DNA of 64,000 nucleotides from assembly GCA_033977085.1 (NCBI GenBank), contig CP138906.1, forward strand, positions 3,348,001-3,412,000. Reading direction: 5' to 3'. Shown here one piece after another: positions 54,204-64,000 of this stretch; the first letter of the stretch is position 1, and every line of letters begins with the position of its first letter. The notes under the pieces are model-generated. The model was not told where the DNA came from. It ran no database searches and was given only the letters and a program-made list of their open reading frames with translations. A program made the translations under genes and the position numbers. The DNA is from Apirhabdus apintestini (lineage in GTDB: Bacteria; Pseudomonadota; Gammaproteobacteria; Enterobacterales; Enterobacteriaceae).

Positions 54204-54632
54204 ATGAAAACTTTTACAGCTAAACCAGAAACCGTAAAACGCGACTGGTACGTTGTTGACGCGACCGGTAAAACTCTGGGCCGTCTGGCTACCGAACTGG
54301 CTCGTCGCCTGCGCGGTAAGCACAAAGCGGAATATACTCCGCACGTTGATACTGGTGATTACATCATCGTCCTGAATGCAGAAAAAGTTACCGTTACCGG
54401 TAAAAAGCGTTCTGACAAAGTGTACTACCACCACACTGGCCACATCGGTGGTATCAAAGAAGCGACCTTTGAAGAGATGATTGCCCGCCGTCCTGAGCGT
54501 GTAATTGAAATCGCGGTTAAAGGCATGCTGCCGAAGGGCCCGCTGGGTCGTGCAATGGCGCGCAAACTGAAAGTTTACGCGGGCAATGAGCACAACCACG
54601 CGGCACAGCAACCGCAAGTTCTGGACATCTAA
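54204..54632 (+). CDS. rplM: ribosomal protein L13
   Basis: L13 is a large-subunit assembly protein. The start at 54204 (MKTFTAKPETVKRDWYVVDATG) gives 142 residues, the exact E. coli length. The family signature LPKGPLGRAMARKLKVYAG is near residue 110-130. The frame is intact, and codon use looks like that of a highly expressed gene (many CGT, CTG, GGT codons). It is co-transcribed with rpsI, 15 bases downstream. Confidence 0.97.
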   Translation: MKTFTAKPETVKRDWYVVDATGKTLGRLATELARRLRGKHKAEYTPHVDTGDYIIVLNAEKVTVTGKKRSDKVYYHHTGHIGGIKEATFEEMIARRPERVIEIAVKGMLPKGPLGRAMARKLKVYAGNEHNHAAQQPQVLDI

Positions 54633-54647
54633 TCGGGATTATAGGCA

Positions 54648-55040
54648 ATGGCTGAAAATCAATACTACGGCACTGGTCGCCGCAAAAGTTCCGCTGCTCG
54701 CGTGTTTATCAAACCGGGCAACGGCAAAATCGTTATCAACCAGCGTTCTTTGGAACAATACTTCGGTCGCGAAACCGCTCGCATGGTCGTTCGCCAGCCG
54801 CTGGAATTGGTTGATATGGTTGAAAAACTGGATCTGTACATCACCGTTAAAGGTGGTGGTATCTCTGGTCAGGCAGGGGCTATCCGTCATGGGATCACCC
54901 GCGCTCTGATGGAGTACGATGAGTCTCTGCGCGCCGAACTGCGTAAAGCTGGCTTCGTCACTCGTGACGCTCGTCAGGTTGAACGTAAAAAAGTGGGTCT
55001 GCGCAAAGCACGTCGTCGTCCGCAGTTCTCCAAACGTTAA
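54648..55040 (+). CDS. rpsI: ribosomal protein S9
   Basis: S9 is a small-subunit protein whose basic C-terminal tail (ending KARRRPQFSKR) reaches the P-site tRNA. The 130 residues match the E. coli length. The motif YYGTGRRKSSAARVFIKPGNG is at the N-terminus. The frame is intact, and a strong terminator follows. Confidence 0.97.
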   Translation: MAENQYYGTGRRKSSAARVFIKPGNGKIVINQRSLEQYFGRETARMVVRQPLELVDMVEKLDLYITVKGGGISGQAGAIRHGITRALMEYDESLRAELRKAGFVTRDARQVERKKVGLRKARRRPQFSKR

Positions 55041-55060
55041 TTGTTTTAAACAATTTTCGA

Positions 55061-55086
55061 AAACCCGGCTTACAGGCCGGGTTTTT
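55061..55086 (+). terminator. rplM-rpsI terminator
   Basis: AACCCGGC / GCCGGGTT with a six-base loop is followed by a T-run, 21 bases after the rpsI stop codon. Confidence 0.92.
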
Positions 55087-55328
55087 ATGCGTATCGATGC
55101 AGCAGGCCTGATGGCATTTTACGGATTATGTGAAATCCGTAAAACGCCTCACCACAAGTAGGATAAAATCTGCTAAACTGGCATCCACTTTTCTGCCCAA
55201 TTTGCGGGCGCTACGCAAGGTGTAAGCAAAGGCTTCATCGGGCATGCGTCAGCGGGAAGGGCGACTCATCATGTCGGCCATGGTTGCGGCTGACAGCAGT
55301 ATTTTTCTGAATATACCTGGAGGTTTCC

Positions 55329-55971
55329 ATGGCTGTCGCCGCCAACAAACGTTCGGTAATGACGCTGTTTTCTGGTCCTGTTGATATCTATAGCCATCAG
55401 GTACGTATCGTTTTGGCCGAGAAAGGCGTCAGCTTTGAGATTGAACACGTCGAAGCGGATAACCTGCCACAGGATCTTATCGATCTGAATCCGAATCAGA
55501 GTGTACCGACCCTGGTCGATCGGGAGCTTACGCTGTGGGAATCCCGCATCATCATGGAATATCTTGATGAACGTTTTCCTCATCCGCCGCTGATGCCGGT
55601 ATATCCGGTTGCACGTGGCGAAAGCCGACTTTATATGCAGCGTATCGAAAAAGACTGGTATTCACTAATGAATGCCATTCAGAAAGGTAGCGCTCAGGAA
55701 GCCGATGCTGCGCGCAAACAATTACGTGAGGAAGCTGCTGGCAATCGCTCCGGTCTTTACGCAGAAGCCTTACTTTTTGAGCGATGAATTCAGTCTTGTG
55801 GATTGCTATTTAGCTCCGCTGCTCTGGCGTTTACCGCAATTGGGCATTGAGCTGAATGGTGCAGGTTCTAAAGAGCCGAAAGGCTACATGACTCGCGTAT
55901 TTGAGCGCGATTCTTTCCTTGCGTCTCTGACAGAACCTGAGCGTGAAATGCGTTTGCAGGGTCGTATCTGA
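55329..55971 (+). pseudogene. sspA: sspA, stringent starvation protein A, frameshifted
   Basis: SspA is a glutathione-transferase-fold protein that binds RNA polymerase and is needed for acid tolerance and some phage late genes. The start MAVAANKRSVMTLFSGPVDIYSHQVRIVLAEKG is conserved. One extra base near 55727-55733 turns QLREELLAIAPVF into QLREEAAGNRSG, and the frame stops at 55787. The C-terminal part (QKPYFLSDEFSLVDCYLAPLLWRL...) continues to 55971. Corrected length is 213 residues. Its stop codon overlaps the sspB ATG by one base. Confidence 0.9.
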
Positions 55972-56489
55972 TGGATACCGCTCAATTAACGCCGCGTCGC
56001 CCTTATTTACTACGGGCGTTTTATGACTGGCTGCTCGATAATCAGCTTACACCACATCTGGTGGTGGATGTCACGCTGGCGGGCGTTAATGTGCCAATGG
56101 AATATGCCCGTGACGGGCAAATTGTCCTGAATATCGCGCCGCGAGCGGTTGGAAATCTGGAATTAGGTAGCGATGAAGTGCGTTTTAACGCGCGCTTTGG
56201 CGGTGTGCCTCGTCAGGTATATGTTCCAATGGCCGCCGTGCTGGCGATTTATGCACGTGAAAACGGTGCGGGCACAATGTTTGAGGCCGAGCCAGCGTAT
56301 GACGGCTATGAGCCATCAGATGATGCCAAATTGGAGGACAACGCGGCATCTCCGTCACCGGAGGTTAATCGCAGCATGATGTCGGTTATTGATGGTGATT
56401 GCCCTGATAAACCAGAAGGCGATGACGATCCGGATGATACTCCGCCTCCTGCTCGTGGGAAGCGACCCGCGCTGCGAGTGGTAAAATAA
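55971..56489 (+). CDS. sspB: ClpXP adaptor SspB
   Basis: SspB delivers ssrA-tagged proteins to the ClpXP protease. The 172 residues comprise the substrate-binding domain (about 1-115, RPYLLRAFYDWLLDN... YARENGAGTMFE), an acidic flexible linker, and the C-terminal ClpX-binding tail RPALRVVK. The frame is intact. It starts within the sspA stop codon, so translation is normally coupled to sspA, which is frameshifted here. Confidence 0.95.
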   Translation: MDTAQLTPRRPYLLRAFYDWLLDNQLTPHLVVDVTLAGVNVPMEYARDGQIVLNIAPRAVGNLELGSDEVRFNARFGGVPRQVYVPMAAVLAIYARENGAGTMFEAEPAYDGYEPSDDAKLEDNAASPSPEVNRSMMSVIDGDCPDKPEGDDDPDDTPPPARGKRPALRVVK

Positions 56490-56490
56490 T

Positions 56491-56515
56491 AAAAAGGCGT
56501 CCCAGACGCCTTTTT
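56491..56515 (+). terminator. sspAB terminator
   Basis: AAAAAGGCGTC / GACGCCTTTTT is an 11-base inverted repeat with a three-base loop directly after the sspB stop. It works on either strand and isolates the accessory cluster downstream. Confidence 0.92.
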
Positions 56516-56989
56516 ATTTATATATAGCCACTGCCATCTGTTAGTACAGATATTTGGACTCGCAAACGCTGTGATCTCCCTTTCGAACAGATAACCTTGT
56601 CTTTGGGATAAAATTTATACCCTAATATTCTGTTTCTGCATCCTGACCGCGGTCCTCTATTATTCGCGATGCCTGATGCTAATTTATTCGCAGGACTAGG
56701 TTAAAGGCATCTTATGAACGTGCCAATATCTACTATTCATTTTTTCTGTGTCAGAGCAGAGGCAATAAATATACCCTTGTAGAATAGGATGTTAGTTGAA
56801 ATCGATGTGTTTTCTATTGAGGGTATAGCAAAGTAGAAATCAAAGGGTGTAATAATAAATATGATGATAGTAAATGATGATTGATAAGGAAATATGAGGC
56901 GAGACTAAGGCCTGAGAGAATAATAAAGAGTATCTTATTAGCCACTACAGTTTAGTTTCTTATATTTATTCGATTAAGGAAGACGATTC
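56516..56989. other. AT-rich region upstream of the microcin-like peptide gene
   Basis: This 474-base stretch has much lower GC than the surrounding chromosome, as is common for bacteriocin loci acquired by transfer. No open frame beyond about 22 codons with a plausible ribosome site is present on either strand, so no immunity gene can be identified here. It presumably contains the promoter of the peptide gene; many -10-like AT motifs prevent a confident choice. Confidence 0.6.
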
Positions 56990-57214
56990 ATGCGAAGCTT
57001 AAACAGTAATGAAGTTGAACAGGTATCTGGCGCTGGTTTCCTCAGCTCAATTCTATCCCCTAAATCATCAGGCGCGGCAGCTTCAACTCCGTGTGATGAT
57101 TTTACTGACGCATTGAATAATTTGCTTTCAGCCGTAGGCTCTGCATTTAATAAAGTTGCTGATATTCTGAATCAATACACTAATATGTTCTCTGGTTCTT
57201 CCAAAAAAGGTTAA
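56990..57214 (+). CDS. class II microcin-like peptide precursor with double-glycine leader
   Basis: This 74-residue intact peptide starts at ATG 56990 after AAGGAAG. The first 15 residues, MRSLNSNEVEQVSGA, follow the class II microcin leader pattern (M-R-x-L-x3-E-[LV]-x2-V-S-G-[GA]) recognised by C39 peptidases. Cleavage after Ala15 would release a 59-residue mature peptide starting GFLSSILSPK. The mature part has a small-residue N-terminus, one cysteine (Cys35 of the precursor), an amphipathic segment at about residues 37-67 (DALNNLLSAVGSAFNKVADI) and a Ser-rich end SGSSKKG. It is followed by a terminator and by genes for a matching export machine. I do not recognise the mature peptide as any named microcin. 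Antibacterial activity is inferred. Confidence 0.8.
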   Translation: MRSLNSNEVEQVSGAGFLSSILSPKSSGAAASTPCDDFTDALNNLLSAVGSAFNKVADILNQYTNMFSGSSKKG

Positions 57215-57246
57215 TCTCTCTTTTCTTTGTTCCGTATTTTTCTTTT

Positions 57247-57277
57247 CCGTGGCTGTCACCGTGGCCACGGTTTTTTT
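57247..57277 (+). terminator. terminator between peptide gene and export genes
   Basis: CCGTGGC (57247-57253) pairs with GCCACGG (57264-57270) and is followed by seven T residues. The inner ACCGTGGCCACGGT also forms a perfect palindrome. It lies 33 bases after the peptide stop and 40 bases before the export genes, so the peptide would be made in excess over the exporter. Confidence 0.85.
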
Positions 57278-57454
57278 GATATATTGATTTTCCGCTGATA
57301 GAATAAAAAATTCCTTCATGAGCCACCAGCAAAATTCACTTTTTCGCCAGGAAGCCGTCGATAACAATTGTTACCAACGGTGCAAAACTGATCCACCCCA
57401 GCGGTTGAAAACTGATCCAGGGGTTAATCTGCTCCTCTGAATACAGGGGAGCTT

Positions 57455-58473
<1,019 letters not shown>

Positions 58474-58477
<4 letters not shown>

Positions 58478-59255
58478 TGGTCGAACTACAACATCAACGG
58501 CTGATGGTGCTTGCTGAACAGCCCAGCTGGACAGCCTTATCGGCGCGGCGCCGGCACTGTCGCAACAGGCAGTGGATCAGGAATGGAGCTATATGGACTT
58601 CCTGGAGCACCTGCTACATGAGGAGAAACTGGCCCGGCATCAGCGTAAACAGGCGATGTACACGCGGATGGCAGCCTTCCCGGCGGTGAAGACGTTCGAG
58701 GAATACGACTTCACCTTCGCCACCGGCGCACCTCAGAAGCAAATCCAGTCGCTGCGTTCCCTGAGCTTCATCGAACGTAACGAAAACATCGTGTTGCTGG
58801 GCCCCTCGGGCGTGGGGAAAACACATCTGGCGATAGCCATGGGCTACGAGGCAGTACGGGCGGGCATCAAGGTTCGCTTCACAACAGCAGCGGACCTGCT
58901 GTTACAGCTGTCGACTTCCCAGCGTCAGGGGCGTTACAAAACGACACTCAATCGCGGTGTCATGGCCCCCAAACTGCTCATCATCGACGAAATAGGCTAT
59001 CTGCCGTTCAGCCAGGAAGAGGCAAAGCTGTTCTTCCAGGTCATTGCCAAACGTTACGAAAAGAGCGCGATGATCCTGACCTCTAACCTGCCGTTCGGGC
59101 AGTGGGACCAGACGTTCGCGGGTGATGCAGCCCTGACATCGGCAATGCTGGACCGGATCTTACATCACTCACACGTAGTCCAGATAAAAGGAGAGAGCTA
59201 TCGACTGAAGCAGAAACGAAAGGCCGGGGTTATAGCGGAAGCTAATCCTGAGTAA
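58474..59255 (+). pseudogene. istB: IS21 helper ATPase IstB (copy D), frameshifted near codon 17
   Basis: The reading from ATG 58474 follows MMVELQHQRLMVLAEQP and then breaks at 58520-58527, where AGCCCAGCTGG lacks one base compared with copy B. From MDQEWSYMDFLEHLL at 58572 onward the frame is open and identical to copy B, with Walker A GPSGVGKTH and Walker B LLIIDEIG. Translation from that ATG could give a 227-residue protein with the full ATPase core. Confidence 0.92.
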
Positions 59256-60566
59256 GCAAGGTGGATCAATATTAGACCGTTGGTGGTGACGGTAAGTGGA
59301 TCACTTTTTACCCGTTGTTGACAACAATCGCAATAGCTGGACGGGGAGTGTGACGCTTTTTTCGCGCATGCCTGCCTTTATTGTCGCTCTTACTGTTATA
59401 ACGCTCTTAACTCTCTTTATCTCTCTAATAACATTTGGGCACTATACGCGGCGTATTAATGTTGGTGGGGAAGTCATCATTTATCCTCATCCTGTTATAT
59501 TTTTGCAGGTGCGCCAGGTATTGTAGAGCAGCGCTTTGTGGACGTCGGCCAGCGGGTTGATAAAGATACACCTTTGTATCAAATATCGGCTTCACAGGTG
59601 ACGCAATTTGGTGATGTTAATAAGAAAAAATAGCCAGCGTTAGGCTGCAGTTAGTAAAAAGTGACAAAATAATTCGGGCGCTGAAGAAGAACAGAGAAAG
59701 CATACTGAATAATATTCAGCAACAGATTGGAACATATAATGATGCGCTTAAGCAGTCAAAGATTATGATGACAGACTCTTTGACATTAACGAAAGAGATG
59801 CAGCGTGCGCTTAATGAGTATCAACAATATAGCCGATCGCATTTAATTACGAAAGATCAATTGAATAACCAGCGTTATATGTATCAGCAGCAAAAAAGTA
59901 CTTATAGTAATTTATATTTCCAGAATTTGAGTAATGTGCTTCAACTCGTTAATTTACGCAGCGATTTAGAAATAAAATCTGCAGAGTTTGATGAGCAAAT
60001 TCTAAAAGCTGAAGCGCAACATGAAAATTTGCAGCGCGAACTGGCTGAGGCTGAGATCAAAGACCGTTTTCTAGTGTTATCGCCTATGGCCGGGCAGGTA
60101 GAAAGCCTGGTAGTAACAGAAGGGCAAATGGTTAAAAGCGGCGATACGCTTGCCCAGGTAGCGAATAACAGTGAGCAGGCAGTGTATTCAGTATTTTGGC
60201 TGCCGGATCGCGCTCGCCCGTTTGTGAAAAATGGCGATCGCGTTAACGTACGCTTTGAGTCTTTTCCCTATGAAAAATATGGTCAATTTTCGGGCGAAAT
60301 CATTTCCGTTTCCACTGTTCCGGCGTCGCTTCAGGAACTGGCAAACTATAAAAATAGTCCGGTGAATGGCGAGTCGTCGCACGTGGCGGCGTACTATAAA
60401 ACCGTTGTCAAATTCGCGCGGGCAAAGCCGTTCTTTCAGGCACACAAACTGTATATTACCGGTGGAATGAAAACGTCTGCCGTTTTCTTCCTTGAGAGAC
60501 GCCCTTTATACCAGTGGATGTTCTCTCCGCTGTATAAGATACAGGATAGCGTTGCGGAGCACGTCC

Positions 60567-62689
60567 ATGAATAACCCTGCCGCTCTAGTATCTCGGCTGG
60601 CGCTTCGCTGGCGCCGGAAGGTTCCGCAAATTATTCAGTCAGAGGTTTCTGAATGTGGGCTTGCCTGCCTTGCGATGATTTCCGGCTATTATCGCCAGCA
60701 AATTGATATGACCTCTCTGCGTCGGCGGTTTGGGCTTTCAACGCAGGGCGTGAATCTTAAGCAACTTATGTCGATTGCGACGGCGATGAATTTGCGCTGC
60801 CGCCCCTGCGCCTGGAGCTTGAAGAACTCCCCGAGCTCAAAACACCGTGCATTTTACACTGGGATTTATGCCATTTTGTGGTGCTATTGCGGGCGGGTAA
60901 ACGTTCGATCACCATTCAGGACCCCGCGATGGGTGAGCGGACGCTAAGTTTATCGACGGTTTCCCGGCATTTTACCGGCGTTGCTCTTGAATTATGGCCG
61001 GGTGAGGATTTTACGCGCCAGAAGATGTCGCGCACCTTTCGGCTGCGAGGATTACTTAAAAACATTACCGGATTTCGCGGCTTTTTAGCCAAATTGCTCG
61101 CGCTATCCCTGTTGATTGAAGGGATTAACTTATTATTGCCGGTGGGAACGCAGCTCATCATGGATCATGTGATTATCGCGCGAGACAGGCCGCTATTGAC
61201 GCTCATTTGCTGTGGGCTATTGGCGTTTATTTTACTGCGTACCTTTTCAGGTTTCTGCCGTAGTTGGGTAACACTTGCCGCGAATGCGATGATTGATATT
61301 CAATGGCATGAACGCCTGTTCTCTCACCTGCTGCGCCTTCCCTATACCTGGTTTGAAAAGCGCAGACTGGGCGATATCCAGTCGCGATTCACGTCGCTGA
61401 GTACCATCCGTAATGTATTAACCACCCAGCTAACCAGCCTTGTTATTGATAGCGTTGTCGCACTGGGTGTGTTAGCGATGATGATCTTTTACGGCGGCTG
61501 GCTGGTATGGGTGGTGGTGGCTTTCATGGTTATTTATGTGGCCATGCGGCTGCTGACGTGGCCTCACTATCGACAAATCGCCGAAGAGCAGATTGTGAAT
61601 GAGGCCCGTGCAAGCTCGCATTTTATGGAAACGCTGCACGGAATGGCGACGATTAAGGCGCTGAGCCTGTCCCATCTGCGTGGAATGCAGTGGTTAACAT
61701 TAAAGGTGGATGCAATTAACAGCGGTATCCGCATCAGCCGCTTCGATATGGCATTTAGCGGCGCCAGTACGCTGATAGCGACGCTCGACCAGGTGGCTAT
61801 TCTATGGCTCGGTGCTGGCATGGTCATCGACGGGCATTTATCGCTGGGCATGTTTGTCGCGTTTAATGCTTATCGCGGTGAGTTTTCAATGCGGGTAGCG
61901 GATTTAACCAATACCGTACTGAAGCTGCGTATGCTTAATCTGCACATCGAGAGGGTGGCGGATATTGCCGATGAAGATGCGGAGCCAGCCGGCGAAACAC
62001 TGCCAACTCCTGCTGGAGGGCAGCCCGTCGCCCTGAGCGCGCGTGGGTTACGCTTTCGTTACGATAAACTCTCTGAGCCGGTATTCGATAAACTCGATAT
62101 TAACGTGGCCGCAGGTGAGTGCGTGGCGTTAACGGGGGCTTCTGGCTGCGGGAAAACGACGCTGATGAAAATCCTGGCGGGTTTAGTGGAGCCAGAGCGC
62201 GGCCAGATTATGGCTGACGGCGTGGATATTTATAAAGCGGGCGTAGAAGGTTACCGGGCGCGCATTGCCTGTGTACTACAGGATGACAAACTGTTTGCCG
62301 GATCCATTGAGGAAAATATTGCAGGCTTTGATGAGGCGCTGGACAGAGCGCGCGTTGTTGAGTGTGCGAAATTAAGCTGCATTGATGAAGAAATAGCCCG
62401 CATGCCAATGGGATATCAAACCCTATTGAGCGAGCTGGGCAGCAGTGTGTCCGGCGGTCAGCGTCAGCGCTTATTAATCGCTCGGGCGCTTTATCGGCAG
62501 CCGCATATTTTATTTATGGACGAAGCTACCAGTCACTTGGATTTGGGCAATGAGTCTCGCATTAACGCCGCGATTGCCAGTCTTAACGTGACGCGAATTA
62601 TTGTTGCGCACAGGCCGTCTACTATCGCTAGCGCCGATCGCATTATTGAGATTGGAGCGCTTATTGAGAAGGAGAAGCGTAGAGAATAA
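60567..62689 (+). pseudogene. peptidase-containing microcin ABC exporter (CvaB/MchF type), frameshifted
   Basis: This inner-membrane ABC exporter cuts the leader and exports the peptide. The ATG at 60567 overlaps the end of the fusion-protein gene by 8 bases. The N-terminal C39 peptidase shows Gln24 and catalytic Cys30 in QSEVSECGLACLAMI, His in HWDLCHFVVL and Asp in IQDPAMG. One C is missing from the C-run at 60803-60806, between Cys and His, so the frame breaks inside the peptidase. The transmembrane domain (five to six helices, about residues 165-430) and the ATPase domain with Walker A GASGCGKTT, signature VSGGQRQR and Walker B ILFMDEAT are intact from 60878 to 62689. Corrected length is 707 residues, typical for CvaB. 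Confidence 0.9.
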
Positions 62690-62709
62690 ATCCGCTAATG
62701 GATGCGGAT

Positions 62710-62980
62710 GCGTTGAATCGTCGGAGATGCGTGGCACCCGCTATGCGCACGCGTCGCTGCGGGCTGGCCAAAATGAAGGTCGGTATATATATCATGATGA
62801 GTAAACAACTGAAGTGATGAATCGTAGCGTTTGCCCGCGCACGCCTCGCTGACCCAGATGAAGGCCGGTATATATCATGATGAGTAAACAACCGAAGCGT
62901 TGAATCGTAGCGTTTGCCCGCGCACGCGTCGCGGTGGGCTGGCCCAAATGAAGGCCGGTATATATTGTGATGGGTAAAAG
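62710..62980 (+). repeat. imperfect three-copy tandem repeat after the exporter
   Basis: Three units start at 62710, 62814 and 62897, each opening with G-[CT]-G-[TA]-TGAATCG. They share CGCGCACGC, ATGAAGG-[CT]-CGGTATATAT and ATGA-TGAGTAAACAAC. Units 2 and 3 are 83-84 bases long; unit 1 has about 20 extra bases near its start. The repeat lies 20 bases past the exporter stop. It contains no open frame I trust. It may be residue of slippage or recombination at the end of the mobile cluster. Confidence 0.75.
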
Positions 62981-63090
62981 TATCCCTCTTTACTGTCCCT
63001 GTCCCTAAACCACTTCCTGAATAAGTCGTTATCGATTCTGTAAGGCCATAGCCTGAAGAATGCTGATGCTGGAATATCTCTGCTGACTCT

Positions 63091-63120
63091 AAAAAGCCAC
63101 CTTCTGAGAAGGTGGCTTTT
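63091..63120. terminator. bidirectional terminator next to gltD
   Basis: AAAAAGCCACCTTCT / AGAAGGTGGCTTTT forms a 13-14 bp stem with Ts or As at both ends. It lies about 45 bases past the gltD stop on the minus strand and serves whichever transcripts converge here. Confidence 0.9.
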
Positions 63121-63165
63121 GACTTATAACCGGCTCAAAATACCTACACCCGCGCGAGAGGTGGC

Positions 63166-64000
63166 TTAAACCTCAAGATAGTTCATGATGCCTTCCGCGG
63201 CTTTACGACCTTCAGCGATTGCGGTTACCACCAGATCGGACCCGCGCACGGCATCGCCACCGGCGAAGATTTTTGGGTTACTGGTTTGAAACGCATTATC
63301 GTTGAACGCAGGCGCGATAATGCGACCTTGTTGGTCCAATTCGACGCTGTGTTCTTCAAGCCAGTGCATCGCGTGAGGCCGGAAACCGAACGCCATAATT
63401 ACGGCATCGGCAGAAATAATATGCTCAGAGCCTGGAACAATTTCCGCACGCTGGCGGCCGTGCCGATCCGGCTCGCCCATGCGAGTTTGCGCGGCCAAAA
63501 CACCGCTAACGCCGCCGTGTGCGTTGAGCCAATGCCCAGCGGCTGCACGTTAAACTGAAATTCAACGCCTTCCTCGCGCGCATTTTTACCTCGCGCTTTG
63601 AACCCGGCATATTTTCTTCATCGCGGCGATAAGCGCAGATAACGTGGCTGGCCCCTTGACGAATCGCGGTGCGTACGCAATCCATTGCCGTGTCGCCGCC
63701 GCCCAGCACAACGACACGTTTGCCTTGCAGGTTAACGTAGGGCGCGGCATCGTCGTTGAATCCCATCAGTTGCTTTGTATTAGCAACCAGGAAAGGCAGT
63801 GCGTCGTAAACGCCCGCGGCGTCTTCATTATCCAGCCCGCCGCGCATAGACTGATAGGTGCCGACGCCTAAAAATACGGCGTCATATTCCGCCAGCAGTG
63901 CGTCAAAAGCGACATCGCGGCCGACGTCAGTATTCAGCTGGAATTCGATTCCCATTGCGGAAAATATTTCTCGCCGCCGTACCATGACCTCTTTTTCTAA
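63166..64000 (-). pseudogene. gltD: gltD, glutamate synthase small subunit, frameshifted (5' end outside window)
   Basis: GltD is the flavoprotein subunit of glutamate synthase that passes NADPH electrons to GltB for ammonia assimilation. Only the C-terminal 60 percent is in the window, entering at LEKEVMVRRREIFSAMG. The NADPH-binding strand RVVVLGGGDTAMDCVRTA, AYRRDEENMPGSKREVK, and the FAD/NAD end IFAGGDAVRGSDLVVTAIAEGRKAAEGIMNYLEV are conserved. One A is missing near 63586-63590 (REVKNAREEG reads REVKMRARKA), and another base near 63538-63545 (PLGIG...). The end at 63166 is normal. Confidence 0.88.

Noticed and set aside
56714..56782. Short 22-codon frame (MNVPISTIHFFCVRA) as a possible immunity peptide
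   Set aside because: It is too short, has no clear ribosome site and no membrane segment like known immunity proteins.
56860..56900. Possible Fur box (GATGATAGTAAATGATGAT) upstream of the microcin-like peptide
   Set aside because: Only about half of the 19 consensus bases match, which is expected by chance in such AT-rich DNA. Iron control is plausible from other microcins but not supported by this sequence.
62600..62900. Possible CRISPR array at the repeats after the exporter
   Set aside because: The units are 83-104 bases long, imperfect throughout and have no constant short repeat alternating with unique spacers; no cas genes are present.

Overview
The window reads as chromosome of an Enterobacterales bacterium, most likely a recently host-restricted insect symbiont of the Sodalis group. 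Gene content and order from 15.4 kb to 56.5 kb follow the Escherichia coli fis / mreBCD / mdh / rplM region almost gene for gene. Base composition is moderate. Three full copies and one edge-truncated copy of the same IS21-family element lie in 64 kb, and more than half of the recognisable genes carry reading-frame lesions. A weevil symbiont of the Sodalis pierantonius type is my best guess; that is inference from these traits, not a match I could run.

Layout. 1-347: end of an IS21 element. 396-5679, plus strand: argP, then a non-syntenic pair made of a secreted PQQ-dependent glucose dehydrogenase and the PQQ receptor pqqU (yncD), all frameshifted. 6054-11532, minus strand: yggE, argO, mscS, fbaA, pgk. 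12469-14818: IS21 copy B abutting the 3' part of an IS481/IS3-type transposase, where the argP-pgk neighbourhood is joined to the fis region. 15485-25779, minus strand: fis, dusB, an extra alpha-carbonic anhydrase, prmA, panF, yhdT, accC, accB, aroQ, msrQ, msrP, acuI. 25992-38343, plus strand: csrD, mreB, mreC, mreD, yhdE, rng, yhdP, tldD. 38368-47182: aaeR, aaeXAB, an aldehyde dehydrogenase, two yhcN-type genes, argR and mdh. 47415-49370: IS21 copy C. 49479-56489: degS, degQ, zapG, zapE, rplM, rpsI, sspA, sspB. 56990-62689: an accessory microcin-type cluster. 63166-64000: gltD.

The most interesting accessory locus is the cluster at 56990-62689. An intact 74-residue peptide with a double-glycine-type leader is followed by a CvaA/MchE-like membrane fusion protein and a CvaB/MchF-like ABC exporter with an N-terminal C39 peptidase. 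Together they would make, trim and export a class II microcin. The fusion protein is split by IS21 copy D and has two frameshifts, the exporter has one frameshift inside its peptidase, and no immunity gene is recognisable. An imperfect three-copy repeat follows the cluster.

A second theme is the kind of gene damage. Every lesion I traced outside IS insertions is a one-base gain or loss, usually a loss in a short homopolymer, and overall gene length is kept. Genes normally essential or central (accB, accC, fbaA, mdh) are affected too. This fits very young pseudogenes, a slippage-prone mutation regime, or homopolymer errors in the sequence itself. 'Pseudogene' below therefore means 'frame broken in this sequence'.
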